From the NCBI GenBank assembly GCA_025356815.1, contig JANXQL010000169.1, positions 1 through 37,260 of the forward strand: DNA of 37,260 nt, in the 5' to 3' direction. Positions 25,043 through 34,035 of this stretch are shown piece after piece. The notes under the pieces were generated by a model that saw nothing but the letters and a program-made list of their open reading frames with translations, did not search any database and had not been told where the DNA came from. The number at the start of each line of letters is the position of its first letter. Position 1 is the first letter of the stretch. The DNA comes from Pseudomonadota bacterium (lineage in GTDB: Bacteria > Pseudomonadota > Gammaproteobacteria > Steroidobacterales > Steroidobacteraceae). Made by a program: the position numbers and the translations under genes.

Positions 25043-26225
25043 GGATGTGTTCTCCGAAGCGCCGGCCGAGGAGGTCCTCGTCGGCATGGGCGCGCGCGTC
25101 GCGCGCAAGTTCGGCGGCCCGTGCCACCAGTTGGTGTGCGCGCGCCGCCCGAAGGTCTTCGGGGATCCGCGGGCCGTCGCTGACCATCGCGATCGGCAGG
25201 GCGGTACGAACGACCGTTGACAGCAGCCCACCGAGGCTGACCGCCTCGTCGAAGCGTGTGACCGCGCAGCAGGCCGGCGTCAACGGCGCGGCGCGCCGAA
25301 CCACCTCGTCCAGAACACCCGCCTGGACGCTGGCCGGGAGCACCAGCATGCTCTTTAGCGTTGGGCACGCACGCATGAGCTCGCGGGCCAGCAACTCGAC
25401 GCCGGCCTCGTCAGCCGCCAGCGCGGGCGTATCGATCAGCACCAATTCATGGGAGGCGACGCAGCGGGCGGCGTCGGCGAATGCCTCGGCAGTGGCGAAA
25501 CGGTAGCTCGGAACGCCGAGCATCCGACCGAGCGACCGGGACTGCTCGGCCGAGCCAATGTGCCCGTCGTCGATCGTCACGATCACGAGTGAATCACCGT
25601 CGTGCTCGAGCAGCCAGCGCTTGGCGAGCTTGGCCAGCATCGAGGTCCGGCCGACACCCGCCGCGCCGATCAGCGCGAGCGCCCCGCCGGCGTCCAACGG
25701 TGAGTCGCAGGTCGGGATGCGTCGTGCGAGCAGCGCGTAGTGAGCGCGCTGCGCCTGCTCCATCGTAGGGTTGGCCGGGAAGTCCTCGAGCACACCCAGC
25801 GCGACATCGCGCCCGATGCCCAGTTCTGTCAGCTCGGCCAGTGCCCGCGCGCGCATTGGCTCGCGACGGGTAAAGTCGTTCCACGCGAGGGCGGCGACCT
25901 GCCGCTCCAGTAGCTGGCGCAGTGTGCGCAGCTCCTCGCTGACCGCCTGCTGCTCGGTGGAACTCGCTGCCACGCCGGTGGACGGCTGCGCTGCGAGAAC
26001 CGGGGCGGGAGCCGGCGTCGCCCAGCCCGCCCGCTCCATGGAGCTGGGCGCTGCGACCTCGACCTCCGGTTCGGCCGGCAAGCGAGCCGAATCCACGGCC
26101 GCACTGACCTCGACGCCGCTTTCCAGCGACCGGGTCGAGAGAATCACCGCATCAGCACCGAACTCGCGACGAACGAGACGCAGCGCGTCCCGAATGTCCC
26201 GACCGGTGAAGCTCTTCATTTTCAT
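25029..26225 (-). CDS. flhF: Flagellar SRP-type GTPase FlhF with altered nucleotide motifs
   Basis: 398 residues from ATG 26225 (a second ATG two codons on is equally possible; neither has a clear ribosome site). N-terminal B domain starts MKSFTGRDIRDALRLVRREFGADAVILSTR, an N-domain spans about 95-170, and the GTPase domain starts at 183. The fold is conserved, but each motif deviates from the FlhF norm: P-loop GAAGVGRTS (Arg193 for Lys), TIDDGHIGSAEQ in place of 'TDTYRIGA.EQ' (no Arg), IDTPALAAD for 'DTAGR', and TRFDEAVSLGG for 'TKLDEA.SLGG'. FlhF places the polar flagellum; here GTP binding or hydrolysis may be weak. Confidence 0.9.
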   Translation of the reverse strand: MKMKSFTGRDIRDALRLVRREFGADAVILSTRSLESGVEVSAAVDSARLPAEPEVEVAAPSSMERAGWATPAPAPVLAAQPSTGVAASSTEQQAVSEELRTLRQLLERQVAALAWNDFTRREPMRARALAELTELGIGRDVALGVLEDFPANPTMEQAQRAHYALLARRIPTCDSPLDAGGALALIGAAGVGRTSMLAKLAKRWLLEHDGDSLVIVTIDDGHIGSAEQSRSLGRMLGVPSYRFATAEAFADAARCVASHELVLIDTPALAADEAGVELLARELMRACPTLKSMLVLPASVQAGVLDEVVRRAAPLTPACCAVTRFDEAVSLGGLLSTVVRTALPIAMVSDGPRIPEDLRAARAHQLVARAAELARDARAHADEDLLGRRFGEHIHAAA

Positions 26226-26259
26226 GGGGAAGTGATTCCAGGCAGTCTTCTATGGGAGG

Positions 26260-28362
26260 TCATGAGCGCCCGACGGAGGCCACCAGCCGCACGCGGCGGC
26301 TGTCGGGGATCTCGTTCCAGGCGAGCACGTTCAGACTCGGCGCCGCAGCGCGCGCGAAGCGGGCGAGTGCCGAACGAAGGGTTGGCGCCACCATCAGCAC
26401 TGCCGGTTCGCCGATCGATTCCTGGCGCTGCGCGGATTCGGCAAGCCGGGCAGCGAGTCGCTCGGCGAGGCCAGGCTCGAGTGCGGGGCTGACGGCCTGG
26501 CCATTGCCGATGGAGTTCTGCAGCAGCGCCTCGAGCTCGGGCTCGAGCGTGATGACGGGAAGCTCGACGGCTGTGCCAGCAATATCCTGAACGATCTGCC
26601 GCGACAACGAGATGCGCACCTGGGCCTGCAGAGCTGCCGGGTCCTGCGTGCGCGGCGCGTGCTCCGCGAGCGTCTCGATAATCGTGCGAATGTTGCGGAT
26701 CGGGACGCGCTCGGCGAGAAGCCCCTGCAGCACGCGAACCACTACGCCGAGCGGCAGTAGCTTCGGAACGAGGTCCTCGACGAGCCGAGGGGTGCTCTTG
26801 GCGAGGCCGTTGAGCAACTGCTGGGTCTCCTCGTACCCGAGCAGTTCGTGCGCGTGGCCCTGCACTAGGTGGCTCACGTGCGTCGCAACCACAGTGCTCG
26901 CATCGACCACCGTGTAACCGAGCGTCTGCGCCTGCTCGCGCTTCGCAGGCTCGATCCAGATGGCCTCCATGCCGAACGCCGGATCGCGAGTTTCGATGCC
27001 CGGGACCTTGCCGAAGACGCGGCCCGGGTTGATTGCAAGTTCACGGTCCGGGTACACCGTGCCGTCTCCTACGGTCACGCCGCCAAGACTGATCCGGTAG
27101 GCATTCGGTGCGAGTTCAAGATTGTCGCGGATATGGACCGACTGGACCAGAAATCCGAGGTCCTGCGATAGCTTGCGGCGTACGCCACGAATTCGCGACA
27201 GCAGTTCGGCGCCGTTGTTCCGATCAACCAGCGAGACGAGCCGAAAGCCGACTTCGACACCAATCTCATCGACCGGCTGGACATCGTCCCAGGACAGTTC
27301 ACGCGGCTCGCCGCCGGCCGGCGCGATGACAGGAGCGGGTGCCGCGGCCCGGGCTGCTGCCGCCGCCATGGTGCGGGCACGCTGCCGCGCGAACCAGCCG
27401 AGCACTGCGGCACAGAAGAGGAAGACGAGATTCGGCATGCCCGGAATAAGGCCCATGACTGCCAGGATCGTGGCGGCTACCGCGAGGCTGCGCGGCTGGC
27501 CAAACAGCTGGCTGACCAGTTCGCTGCCAAGGTCCTGAGCGCGCGACATCCGCGTGACAATGACCGCGACGGAGGTCGAAAGCAGCAGGGCCGGAATCTG
27601 CGCCACGAGCCCGTCGCCAATCGTCAACAGCGCGTAGAGGCGCGCCGCTTCAGACACCGGCAAGCCATGGCTCAGCGTCCCGATCGCGAGCCCGCCGACG
27701 ATGTTGATGACAAGAATGAGGATGCCGGCGGTTGCGTCGCCGCGCACGAATTTGCTCGCGCCGTCCATCGAGCCGTAAAAGTCGGCCTCGGTCCGGACCT
27801 CGGCCCGCCGCGCACGTGCCTCGTCCTGGTTGATGAGCCCGGCATTGAGATCGGCATCGATGGCCATTTGCTTGCCTGGCATCGCATCCAGCGTAAAGCG
27901 CGCGCTGACTTCGGAGATGCGCCCCGCGCCCTTGGTGACGACGACGAAATTGATGATCGTGAGGATTCCGAAGACCACGATGCCGACTGCGTAGTTGCCG
28001 CCGACGACGAACTCGCCGAAGGCCTGGATCACGTGACCTGCGGAGCTCGCCCCCTCATGGCCATGAAGAAGCACGACACGAGCGGAAGCGACGTTGAGCG
28101 CGAGTCGCAGCAAGGTCGAGAGCAGCAGGACCGTCGGGAAGATCGCGAAGTCGAGCGGGCGCGAGACGTTCATGACCGCCAGAACGACGAGCACGGAGAG
28201 CGCAATGTTGAACGTGAACAGCACATCGAGCGCGACCGCCGGCAGCGGCAGCACAATCATCGCCAGCATCGACAGCAGCAGCAATGGCGCGCCCACCCCA
28301 CGCTTGAGCATCCCGAGGATGCCGGCGGCGGTGGAATTGGATTGGATTGCCAGCTCGGTCAT
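26260..28362 (-). CDS. flhA: Flagellar type III export protein FlhA
   Basis: 700 residues, the usual length. The N-terminal half has about eight membrane segments, and the FHIPEP landmark region is visible (LDAMPGKQMAIDADLNAG, then GLINQDEARARRAEV and DFYGSMDGASKFVRGDA). The cytoplasmic C-terminal half (from about 355) includes ERVPIRNIRTIIETLAEHA and later VLAWNEIP. FlhA is the main export-gate subunit and chaperone-substrate docking platform. It begins 147 bases after flhB, the longest gap inside this block apart from the fliK-fliL one, and a sigma-54-like promoter lies within the gap, so flhA may start its own transcript towards flhF-fleN-fliA. Confidence 0.95.
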   Translation of the reverse strand: MTELAIQSNSTAAGILGMLKRGVGAPLLLLSMLAMIVLPLPAVALDVLFTFNIALSVLVVLAVMNVSRPLDFAIFPTVLLLSTLLRLALNVASARVVLLHGHEGASSAGHVIQAFGEFVVGGNYAVGIVVFGILTIINFVVVTKGAGRISEVSARFTLDAMPGKQMAIDADLNAGLINQDEARARRAEVRTEADFYGSMDGASKFVRGDATAGILILVINIVGGLAIGTLSHGLPVSEAARLYALLTIGDGLVAQIPALLLSTSVAVIVTRMSRAQDLGSELVSQLFGQPRSLAVAATILAVMGLIPGMPNLVFLFCAAVLGWFARQRARTMAAAAARAAAPAPVIAPAGGEPRELSWDDVQPVDEIGVEVGFRLVSLVDRNNGAELLSRIRGVRRKLSQDLGFLVQSVHIRDNLELAPNAYRISLGGVTVGDGTVYPDRELAINPGRVFGKVPGIETRDPAFGMEAIWIEPAKREQAQTLGYTVVDASTVVATHVSHLVQGHAHELLGYEETQQLLNGLAKSTPRLVEDLVPKLLPLGVVVRVLQGLLAERVPIRNIRTIIETLAEHAPRTQDPAALQAQVRISLSRQIVQDIAGTAVELPVITLEPELEALLQNSIGNGQAVSPALEPGLAERLAARLAESAQRQESIGEPAVLMVAPTLRSALARFARAAAPSLNVLAWNEIPDSRRVRLVASVGRS

Positions 28363-28411
28363 GTATTTCGTCTGGCGCCGTCAGCGTGGCGCGTCTCCTT
28401 GCCTTTGGATT

Positions 28412-28428
28412 AAGCAAGTTGCGTGCCG
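28412..28428 (-). promoter_or_regulatory. Sigma-54 promoter upstream of flhA
   Basis: Minus-strand CGGCACGCAACTTGCTT fits TGGCACG-N4-TTGCW: GG (28427-28426), ten bases, GC (28415-28414). Only the first T differs. It lies 50 bases upstream of the flhA ATG, in the only long gap of this part of the block. Confidence 0.72.
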
Positions 28429-28509
28429 AGCGGGAGCAGGCGGCGGGGACGAGACTGATGTCGTGGAGAACTGAGACGGCGCGCACGTTCGGCGGCGTCC
28501 GGACCGGGA

Positions 28510-29643
28510 CTAGGTCTCGCCCGGGGTCTTCAGCTGGCCGGCGTCGAAACTCGGAGGCGTCGGATCGCTGGCGCCTGTCCGTCTCGCGGCCCGCAGCTGG
28601 TAGACGTAGGTCAGCAGCTGGGCCACGACCGCGTACATTTGCGCCGGGATCTCGTCGCCTAGCTCGCACCCGGCGTGCAGCGCACGGGCGAGTGGCGGCG
28701 CCTCGACCAGGGGTACGCCGTTCTCCGAAGCCAGCTCCCGGATGCGCGCCGCGATCAGATCCGCGCCCTTGGCGACGACGACCGGCGCGCGCATACGGCC
28801 CTCGTCGTACTTCAGGGCCACCGCGTAGTGGGTAGGGTTGGTGACGACCACGTCTGCGGTCGGCACCTGCTCCATCATCCGGCGCCGGGACAGCTGCTGC
28901 TGCATCCGGCGGATCCGCCCTTTTATCTCCGGGCTTCCCTCGGCTTCCTTGGATTCATCGCGGATCTCCTGGCGGGTCATCCGCAGAGACCGGTAGTGCT
29001 GCCACAGCACGATCGGTACGTCCACCATTGCAATCGCCACGAGCGCACCGCCGAGCGTGAGAAACGCCGCGCCCACCATCTGCATCGCATGCGTGATGCC
29101 GACCTCCACTGGCTGGCTGCTCAGCTCCGAGAACTCCCGGAACTGGTGACGCAGCAGCGCGATCGCGACCACCGCAACGACCAGGAAGCGGGCCAGCGAC
29201 TTCAGCAGCTCGACGAGCCCCTTCGCTGAGAACACGCGCTGCAGGCCGGTCACGGGATTGAGGCGGTCGAAGCGCGGCTGCAGCGCCTCGAGGCTGAAAT
29301 TCCAGCCCCCTAGGGCGAGCGGCGCGATCGTCGCCGCAGCAACGAGCAGGCCGAGTATCGGCGCCAGTGCAAGCGCGCTACGCGATACCGCGGACGCCAG
29401 CGCTATCCCCATCTGGTCGGGATCGACCGCGTCAGGTCCCGACAGCGTGAGGCCGACGCGCATCATCTGCAGCAGCCCGTCCCCGACGGCCCGGCCGAGG
29501 CCATAGAGCCCGAGTCCACCGGCGAGCGTCACCGCCGCCGTACTCAGGTCCCGCGAACGCGGGACCTGACCCTTCTTCCGGGCGTCGTCCAGCCGCTTTT
29601 GTGTCGGGCTTTCAGTACGTTCGGCGTCGTCCTGGTCGGCCAT
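28510..29643 (-). CDS. flhB: Flagellar type III export protein FlhB
   Basis: 377 residues from ATG 29643. The start (ERTESPTQKRLDDARKKGQVPRSRDL) is the family's N-terminal signature, followed by four membrane segments between about 35 and 215. The C-terminal cytoplasmic domain contains the autocleavage site NPTH at 269-272 in VVVTNPTHYAVALKYD. FlhB switches export from hook-type to filament-type substrates together with FliK, whose gene lies upstream in the same block. It starts 9 bases after fliR. The C-terminus beyond YVYQLRAARR is short. Confidence 0.95.
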   Translation of the reverse strand: MADQDDAERTESPTQKRLDDARKKGQVPRSRDLSTAAVTLAGGLGLYGLGRAVGDGLLQMMRVGLTLSGPDAVDPDQMGIALASAVSRSALALAPILGLLVAAATIAPLALGGWNFSLEALQPRFDRLNPVTGLQRVFSAKGLVELLKSLARFLVVAVVAIALLRHQFREFSELSSQPVEVGITHAMQMVGAAFLTLGGALVAIAMVDVPIVLWQHYRSLRMTRQEIRDESKEAEGSPEIKGRIRRMQQQLSRRRMMEQVPTADVVVTNPTHYAVALKYDEGRMRAPVVVAKGADLIAARIRELASENGVPLVEAPPLARALHAGCELGDEIPAQMYAVVAQLLTYVYQLRAARRTGASDPTPPSFDAGQLKTPGET

Positions 29644-29652
29644 GGCGGCGGC

Positions 29653-30426
29653 TCAGCGCGTCACGCTGCGAAGGAAGCCGAAGGCGTCACTGAGCATGGA
29701 CGTGAAGGCGTTCCCGATGGCTGGCATGCCGAACATCGCAACCGCGAGGCCAAACACGAGCGTCACGGGAAGCCCAACGGCGAATAAGTTCAGCGCCGGC
29801 GCAGCGCGACTCATCATGCCGAACGCGAGGTTGATCACCAGCAGCGCTGTCACACCCGGCAGCGCTACCGCAAGCGCCCCGGAGAACAGCTTGCCGCCCC
29901 ACATGGCGAGCGACAGCCAGCGAGGTCCGTCGAGGCCCGCTTCCCCGACCGGCAGACTCCTGAAGCTCTCGACGAGCGTCCCGATCAGTGCCAGATGACC
30001 ATCCAGAGCCAGGAAAACCAGCGTCCCGAGGACGACGTAGAGCTGGCCCAGCGCCGGCGTGCTCGCGCCGCGAATCGGGTCGATGTTGAAGCCAAATCCG
30101 AGGCCCATGCCGTTGGCAATAAGCTGGCCGCCGAGCGCAAGCGCGTCGAACACGAGCTGCAGTGCGAAGCCGAGGGCCGCACCGATGACCAGCTGCTCGA
30201 TCGTCGTCAGCACGCCGCCGACGGAAAGAAGTACTGTCTCTGGCTGTGCCGGCAACAGCGGCGCGATCGGCAGGGTGATCGCGGCGGCAAGAGCCAGGCG
30301 GATCCGCGGAGGGACGTAGGTTGCGCCGAACACCGGCGCGGTCATCAGGCAGGAGCCGATGCGGACGAACGGCCAAAGCCACACGCCGATCCAGTGCTGC
30401 AGCTGGCCGATGTCGACGGTCGGCAC
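29653..30426 (-). CDS. fliR: Flagellar export-gate protein FliR
   Basis: 257 residues, starting with GTG only three bases after the fliQ stop, so translation is probably coupled. It is strongly hydrophobic with about six membrane segments. Family landmarks include WPFVRIGSCLMTAPVFGATYVPPRIRLALA-type opening (outlined), ALGFALQLVFDALALGGQL, and late AAPALNLFAVGLPVTLVFG. With FliP and FliQ it makes the helical export gate inside the MS ring. Confidence 0.94.
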   Translation of the reverse strand: MPTVDIGQLQHWIGVWLWPFVRIGSCLMTAPVFGATYVPPRIRLALAAAITLPIAPLLPAQPETVLLSVGGVLTTIEQLVIGAALGFALQLVFDALALGGQLIANGMGLGFGFNIDPIRGASTPALGQLYVVLGTLVFLALDGHLALIGTLVESFRSLPVGEAGLDGPRWLSLAMWGGKLFSGALAVALPGVTALLVINLAFGMMSRAAPALNLFAVGLPVTLVFGLAVAMFGMPAIGNAFTSMLSDAFGFLRSVTR

Positions 30427-30429
30427 GGG

Positions 30430-30699
30430 CTATCCCACTAGTGAGGGAATACTCTCGATCAGCTGGCGCGTATAGCCGACCAGTTCCTTGAGCATCCAGG
30501 GGCCGGCGATCAGCAACACGGCGGCGGTGCCGAGGAGTTTCGGGATGAATGACAGGGTCATCTCGTTGATCTGCGTCGCCGCCTGGAACACGCCGACAAG
30601 CAGGCCGATCATCAGCGCCACCAGCAGCATCGGCGCGGCCAGCATCAGCGCCATCTCAAGCGCCTGCCGGCCAATCATCATCACGGTGTCTGGTGTCAC
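30430..30699 (-). CDS. fliQ: Flagellar export-gate protein FliQ
   Basis: 89 residues, the standard length, with two membrane helices; starts MTPDTVMMIGRQALEMALML and has GVFQAATQINEMTLSFIPK, a family signature. The start codon is GTG (30699) with no strong ribosome site, 18 bases after fliP, suggesting coupling to it. FliQ packs around the FliP-FliR gate. Confidence 0.94.
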   Translation of the reverse strand: MTPDTVMMIGRQALEMALMLAAPMLLVALMIGLLVGVFQAATQINEMTLSFIPKLLGTAAVLLIAGPWMLKELVGYTRQLIESIPSLVG

Positions 30700-30717
30700 G
30701 TTGGCACTCGCAGGGAT

Positions 30718-31503
30718 CTAGTGGTAGAAACTCGCGGCGAGCGAGCCCATCACGAGCGCCCAGCCATCGACGAGCACGAACAGCATCAGCTTGAATGGCA
30801 ACGAGATCAGCGTCGGCGACAGCATCATCATGCCCATCGACATCAGTACGCTGGCGACGACGAGGTCGATGATCACGAATGGGATGAACAGCAGAAAGCC
30901 GATCTGGAACGCGGTCTTTAGCTCGCTCGTCATGAACGCCGGGGCGAGCACCGCCAGCGGGACGTCCTTCGGGCTGGCGTAACCCTTGCCGCCGGAGATC
31001 CGATTGAAGTTCGCGATATCACTCTCGCGCGTCTGGGCGAGCATGAACGTCTTCAGGGGCCCGACGCCGCGGTCGAGGGCGGTCATCGCGTCGATGCTGC
31101 CGGCCATGTAGGGCGTGGCGGCCTCGCTGCGGATACGGTCAATCACCGGCGACATCACGAACATCGTCAGAAACAAGGCGAGTCCGATGAGGACCTGGTT
31201 CGGCGGCGCCTGCCCGGCACCGATCGCCTGGCGCAGGATGGCGAGCACGATGACGATGCGCGGAAACGCGGTCATGACCAGCAAGGCTGCCGGCAACAGC
31301 GTGATCGCCGTCATCAGCACGAGCAACTGGATCGTCACGGTGTAGGTCTGGCCGCCACCGGGGCCCTGCACGGCGATCGCCGGGATCCCCGGTGTCGCCG
31401 CGACGGCCGTCGCGGCGACCGCGTGCGGCGCGGCGGCAAGCGTCGCCGTCGGGAAGAGTCCGGCCACCAGTACCAGCAACAGGGCGAGAGCGCCAGCTTT
31501 CAT
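30718..31503 (-). CDS. fliP: Flagellar export-gate protein FliP
   Basis: 261 residues from ATG 31503, overlapping the fliO stop (ATGA). It has a cleavable-type signal peptide (LALLLVLVAGLFPTATLAAA), as usual for FliP, and three or four membrane segments. Landmarks: LLVMTAFPRIVIVLAILRQAIG, PPNQVLIGLALFLTMFVMSPV and TAFQIGFLLFIPFVIIDLVVASVLMSMGMMML (outlined). Five FliP subunits form the core of the gate. Confidence 0.95.
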   Translation of the reverse strand: MKAGALALLLVLVAGLFPTATLAAAPHAVAATAVAATPGIPAIAVQGPGGGQTYTVTIQLLVLMTAITLLPAALLVMTAFPRIVIVLAILRQAIGAGQAPPNQVLIGLALFLTMFVMSPVIDRIRSEAATPYMAGSIDAMTALDRGVGPLKTFMLAQTRESDIANFNRISGGKGYASPKDVPLAVLAPAFMTSELKTAFQIGFLLFIPFVIIDLVVASVLMSMGMMMLSPTLISLPFKLMLFVLVDGWALVMGSLAASFYH

Positions 31504-32099
31504 CGCCCGAGGCTCTTTACGAGCAGGTCGCGAAAGTTTGGGCGAACGGCTGCTGCCGGCCCTCCGGCGGGCGTCGGCGATGTCGCGACCATGGTCGAAT
31601 CGACCAATTCGGTGCGTCCCTGCATGTCGAGCAGCAACCGCACGTTGCCGGTAGCCACGCCAAGCAGCACTTCACGCTCGCCGACCCGCAGCAGCACGGC
31701 ACGCTCGCGCGGGCCGAGGCTCGTCTGCGCAAGGACCTCAAGGCGCGCCGCGCTCGTGCCGCCGGCCACACCCATGCGGCGCGAGAGCTTGGCCGCGGCG
31801 TAGACGGCAGCCAAGACGAGCAGCAATGCAAAGAACACCCGGATGAGTGGCATTCCACCGCTCGGCGCGGCGAACGGCACGATCGGCGCGGCCGCCGCGA
31901 AACGCGGGCCGCTCTGCGCAACCGCAAGTCCCGGCGCGCTCGCCGCGAGCAGCAGCAGCAGTCGCGCAAGAAGCGCCGCGGCCTTCGATGCGATCGTGCT
32001 TCCCGGGATTGAGCTTCGAGCGTCCATGCGGCTGACCAATGCAAGTTTCATGCCAATATTGCGCCGGCTTTCCGACGCTACCGCCGGCTTCCGGCCCAC
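31500..32099 (-). CDS. fliO: Flagellar assembly protein FliO
   Basis: Up to 199 residues. One membrane segment MPLIRVFFALLLVLAAVYAAAKLSRR is followed by a small cytoplasmic domain with LEVLAQTSLGPRERAVLLRVGEREVLLGVA, the FliO signature. FliO helps assemble the FliP ring. The start is unsettled: GTG 32099, ATG 32051 and ATG 32027 are all in frame, none with a good ribosome site; the region before the membrane segment contains a second hydrophobic stretch (ALLARLLLLLAASAPGLAVA) that could be a signal sequence. It sits 9 bases after fliN. Confidence 0.85.
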   Translation of the reverse strand: MGRKPAVASESRRNIGMKLALVSRMDARSSIPGSTIASKAAALLARLLLLLAASAPGLAVAQSGPRFAAAAPIVPFAAPSGGMPLIRVFFALLLVLAAVYAAAKLSRRMGVAGGTSAARLEVLAQTSLGPRERAVLLRVGEREVLLGVATGNVRLLLDMQGRTELVDSTMVATSPTPAGGPAAAVRPNFRDLLVKSLGR

Positions 32100-32108
32100 A
32101 GACCGCGC

Positions 32109-32456
32109 CTACCGCAGCTTGCGGATCCGCTCGGCCGGGCTGATAACGTCCGTCAGGCGGATGCCGAATTTATCGTTGACCACGACGATCTCGCCGTGGG
32201 CGACGAGCGTGCCGTTCACGTACACGTCGAGCGGCTCGCCGGCAGCGCGGTCGAGCTCGACCACCGACCCCTGGGTCAACTGCAGGAGGTTGCGGATGCT
32301 GATCCGACTGCGTCCGACCTCCAGCGACAAGGTCACGGGCAGATCGAGCACGACATCAAGGTTCATTTCGCCCGACGCCGCCGCGGCGGGCGGGTCTGGC
32401 CTGAGTTCACTAAGGGGCGCGACCCGAGCTGGATCGGCGGCGCTGTTCGCGTTCAT
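32109..32456 (-). CDS. fliN: Flagellar switch protein FliN
   Basis: 115 residues from ATG 32456 (GAGAAG just upstream); the longer frame before it overlaps fliM. The N-terminus is a Pro/Ala-rich linker; the SpoA domain follows: MNLDVVLDLPVTLSLEVGRSRISIRNLLQLTQGSVVELDR, then NGTLVAHGEIVVVNDKFGIRLTDV (outlined). FliN builds the C-ring with FliM and also docks the export ATPase complex. It is 10 bases after fliM. Confidence 0.93.
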   Translation of the reverse strand: MNANSAADPARVAPLSELRPDPPAAAASGEMNLDVVLDLPVTLSLEVGRSRISIRNLLQLTQGSVVELDRAAGEPLDVYVNGTLVAHGEIVVVNDKFGIRLTDVISPAERIRKLR

Positions 32457-32466
32457 GTGCTTCTCG

Positions 32467-33465
32467 CTATCGTATGGACTTGTTGACCTGGCGATTCCGC
32501 GCCAGATGCTGTTCAACCTTGACTGACTGCTGGCCCCGTGAGGCGCCGTAGCTGCCGCGCAGGATCGGAATTCCCTCGGCCAGCAGAGTCACCGATCCGC
32601 CGAAATCGCAGGGAATTAAGTCACCTGGCTTCATATTCAGCAGGCGCCCGACCGTGATCTCAGAATGGCCGAGCAGGGGCACGATCTCGACTTCGGCCTC
32701 CTCGATCTGCTCATGGAGCGCTCGTGACCAGCTCGCGTCCAGCGCGGCAGGTTCGCCCTGCACACCCGACTCGAGCGCCTCGCGCAACGGCTCGATCATC
32801 GAGTACGGCAGCGCCACGTGCAGCTCGCCCCCGCCGCCCTCCAGGTGGACCTGGAACGTACTCAACACGACCATTTCGGAGGGGCCGATCGCGTTGACGA
32901 ACTGCGGGTTGGACTCGGTGCCCTGATGCTCGACGTCGAACTTGATGACGGGCGCCCACGCATCGCGCAGGTCGGCGCTGAATTGCTTGACCACCATCTG
33001 GATGATTCGATTCTCGGTGCGCGTAAAGTCGCGCTCCGTCACCTTCACGTGCCGACCGCTGCCGCCGAAAAACCGGTCGACCGCTCCAAACACGAAGTTT
33101 GCGTCGAGCACGAGCAGCGCCGGCCCACGCAGCGGCGGAAGACGGACGAGGTTGAAGCTGGTCGGTACCGGCAAGCTCTGCAGATACTCCTCACACTTGA
33201 GCACCTTCACCGGTTTCACGGTGACGTCAAACGCGCTACGGATGAGGCCGTGAAGACTGGCCTTGAGCTGGCGCGCAAGGCGCTCGTTGATGGCAGCGAG
33301 CGCTGGCATCCGGTAGCGCACCAGCCGCCCCGGGTTCGCCGGGTCGAAGCGGCGCGCCTCGCCTGGCGGCACGGACGCCGCCTGGAGTGGCACTGCGCCG
33401 TCACTGACACCCTTCAGAAGCGCATCGATCTCCTCAGGATCGAGCACCTCGCCGGTCGCACTCAT
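32467..33465 (-). CDS. fliM: Flagellar switch protein FliM
   Basis: 332 residues from ATG 33465, overlapping the fliL stop (ATGA). The N-terminus LDPEEIDALLKGV is the CheY-P binding segment, so chemotactic switching is expected although no che genes are seen here. The middle CheC-like domain includes LVRLPPLRGPALLVLDANFVFGAVDRFFGG and the C-terminal SpoA part ends in DLIPCDFGGSVTLLAEGIPILRGSYG. FliM carries the rotational switch. Confidence 0.95.
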   Translation of the reverse strand: MSATGEVLDPEEIDALLKGVSDGAVPLQAASVPPGEARRFDPANPGRLVRYRMPALAAINERLARQLKASLHGLIRSAFDVTVKPVKVLKCEEYLQSLPVPTSFNLVRLPPLRGPALLVLDANFVFGAVDRFFGGSGRHVKVTERDFTRTENRIIQMVVKQFSADLRDAWAPVIKFDVEHQGTESNPQFVNAIGPSEMVVLSTFQVHLEGGGGELHVALPYSMIEPLREALESGVQGEPAALDASWSRALHEQIEEAEVEIVPLLGHSEITVGRLLNMKPGDLIPCDFGGSVTLLAEGIPILRGSYGASRGQQSVKVEQHLARNRQVNKSIR

Positions 33466-33995
33466 TGGATCACCAAGCTCGTGAAGTAAACCCGCTCGAG
33501 CGCGTCGGCGTTGCCGCTTTCCGCGGCGAGCGCCTTGCGGATGACCTCGAGCGTCGCCTGGCGCAGCTTCTCCTTGCCCTCCTGCGTCAGGAGGTCCTCG
33601 TACTGTTGCGACGAGAACAGCAACATCAGGTCGTTACGAATGGCCGGCTCGACAACCTTGAGCTCGTCCATGACCTTGGCATCGCGGCTCATCGCCTCGA
33701 TCATGATCTGCAGGTAGCGGACACTCCCGGGGCTGCCGAAATTGACGACGAAGGCCGGATCGAACTTGTAGTAGACCGGCGCGGCCTTGTGCGCGGCCGG
33801 ATCAGCAGGCGCTTCACCTGCCGCGGCAACACTGCTCGTCTCTGCCGGGAGAAGGAACCAGTACGCGGCGCCACCCCCCGATGTCAGGAGCATCAGAACG
33901 GCGATGATCCAGATCCCGCGCCGCTTCTTGGGCGCGGCCGTGGCGGCGTCCGGCGAACCGGCGGTGCCGGCGTCTACATTGGCTGCGGTCGACAT
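33462..33995 (-). CDS. fliL: Flagellar basal-body protein FliL
   Basis: 177 residues from ATG 33995; a GGA 10 bases upstream is the best ribosome site, and the frame extends further without support. A basic, Ala-rich N-terminus precedes one membrane helix (WIIAVLMLLTSGGGAAYWFLL), then a periplasmic stomatin-like domain with YYKFDPAFVVNFGSPGSVRYLQIMIEAMSRD and the late VYFTSLVIQ. FliL supports the stator at the motor. A sigma-54-like promoter precedes it, so it may start a separate fliL-M-N-O-P-Q-R-flhB transcript. Confidence 0.93.
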   Translation of the reverse strand: MSTAANVDAGTAGSPDAATAAPKKRRGIWIIAVLMLLTSGGGAAYWFLLPAETSSVAAAGEAPADPAAHKAAPVYYKFDPAFVVNFGSPGSVRYLQIMIEAMSRDAKVMDELKVVEPAIRNDLMLLFSSQQYEDLLTQEGKEKLRQATLEVIRKALAAESGNADALERVYFTSLVIQ

Positions 33996-34035
33996 GACTT
34001 TCAATCCATCCTCGTGAATGAGTACCCGATTAAGT

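Noticed and set aside
27667-28413. Plus-strand frame of 248 codons opposite flhA
   Set aside because: Very rich in Asp, Glu, Arg, His and Gln, the mirror image of a membrane-protein gene; flhA explains the sequence.
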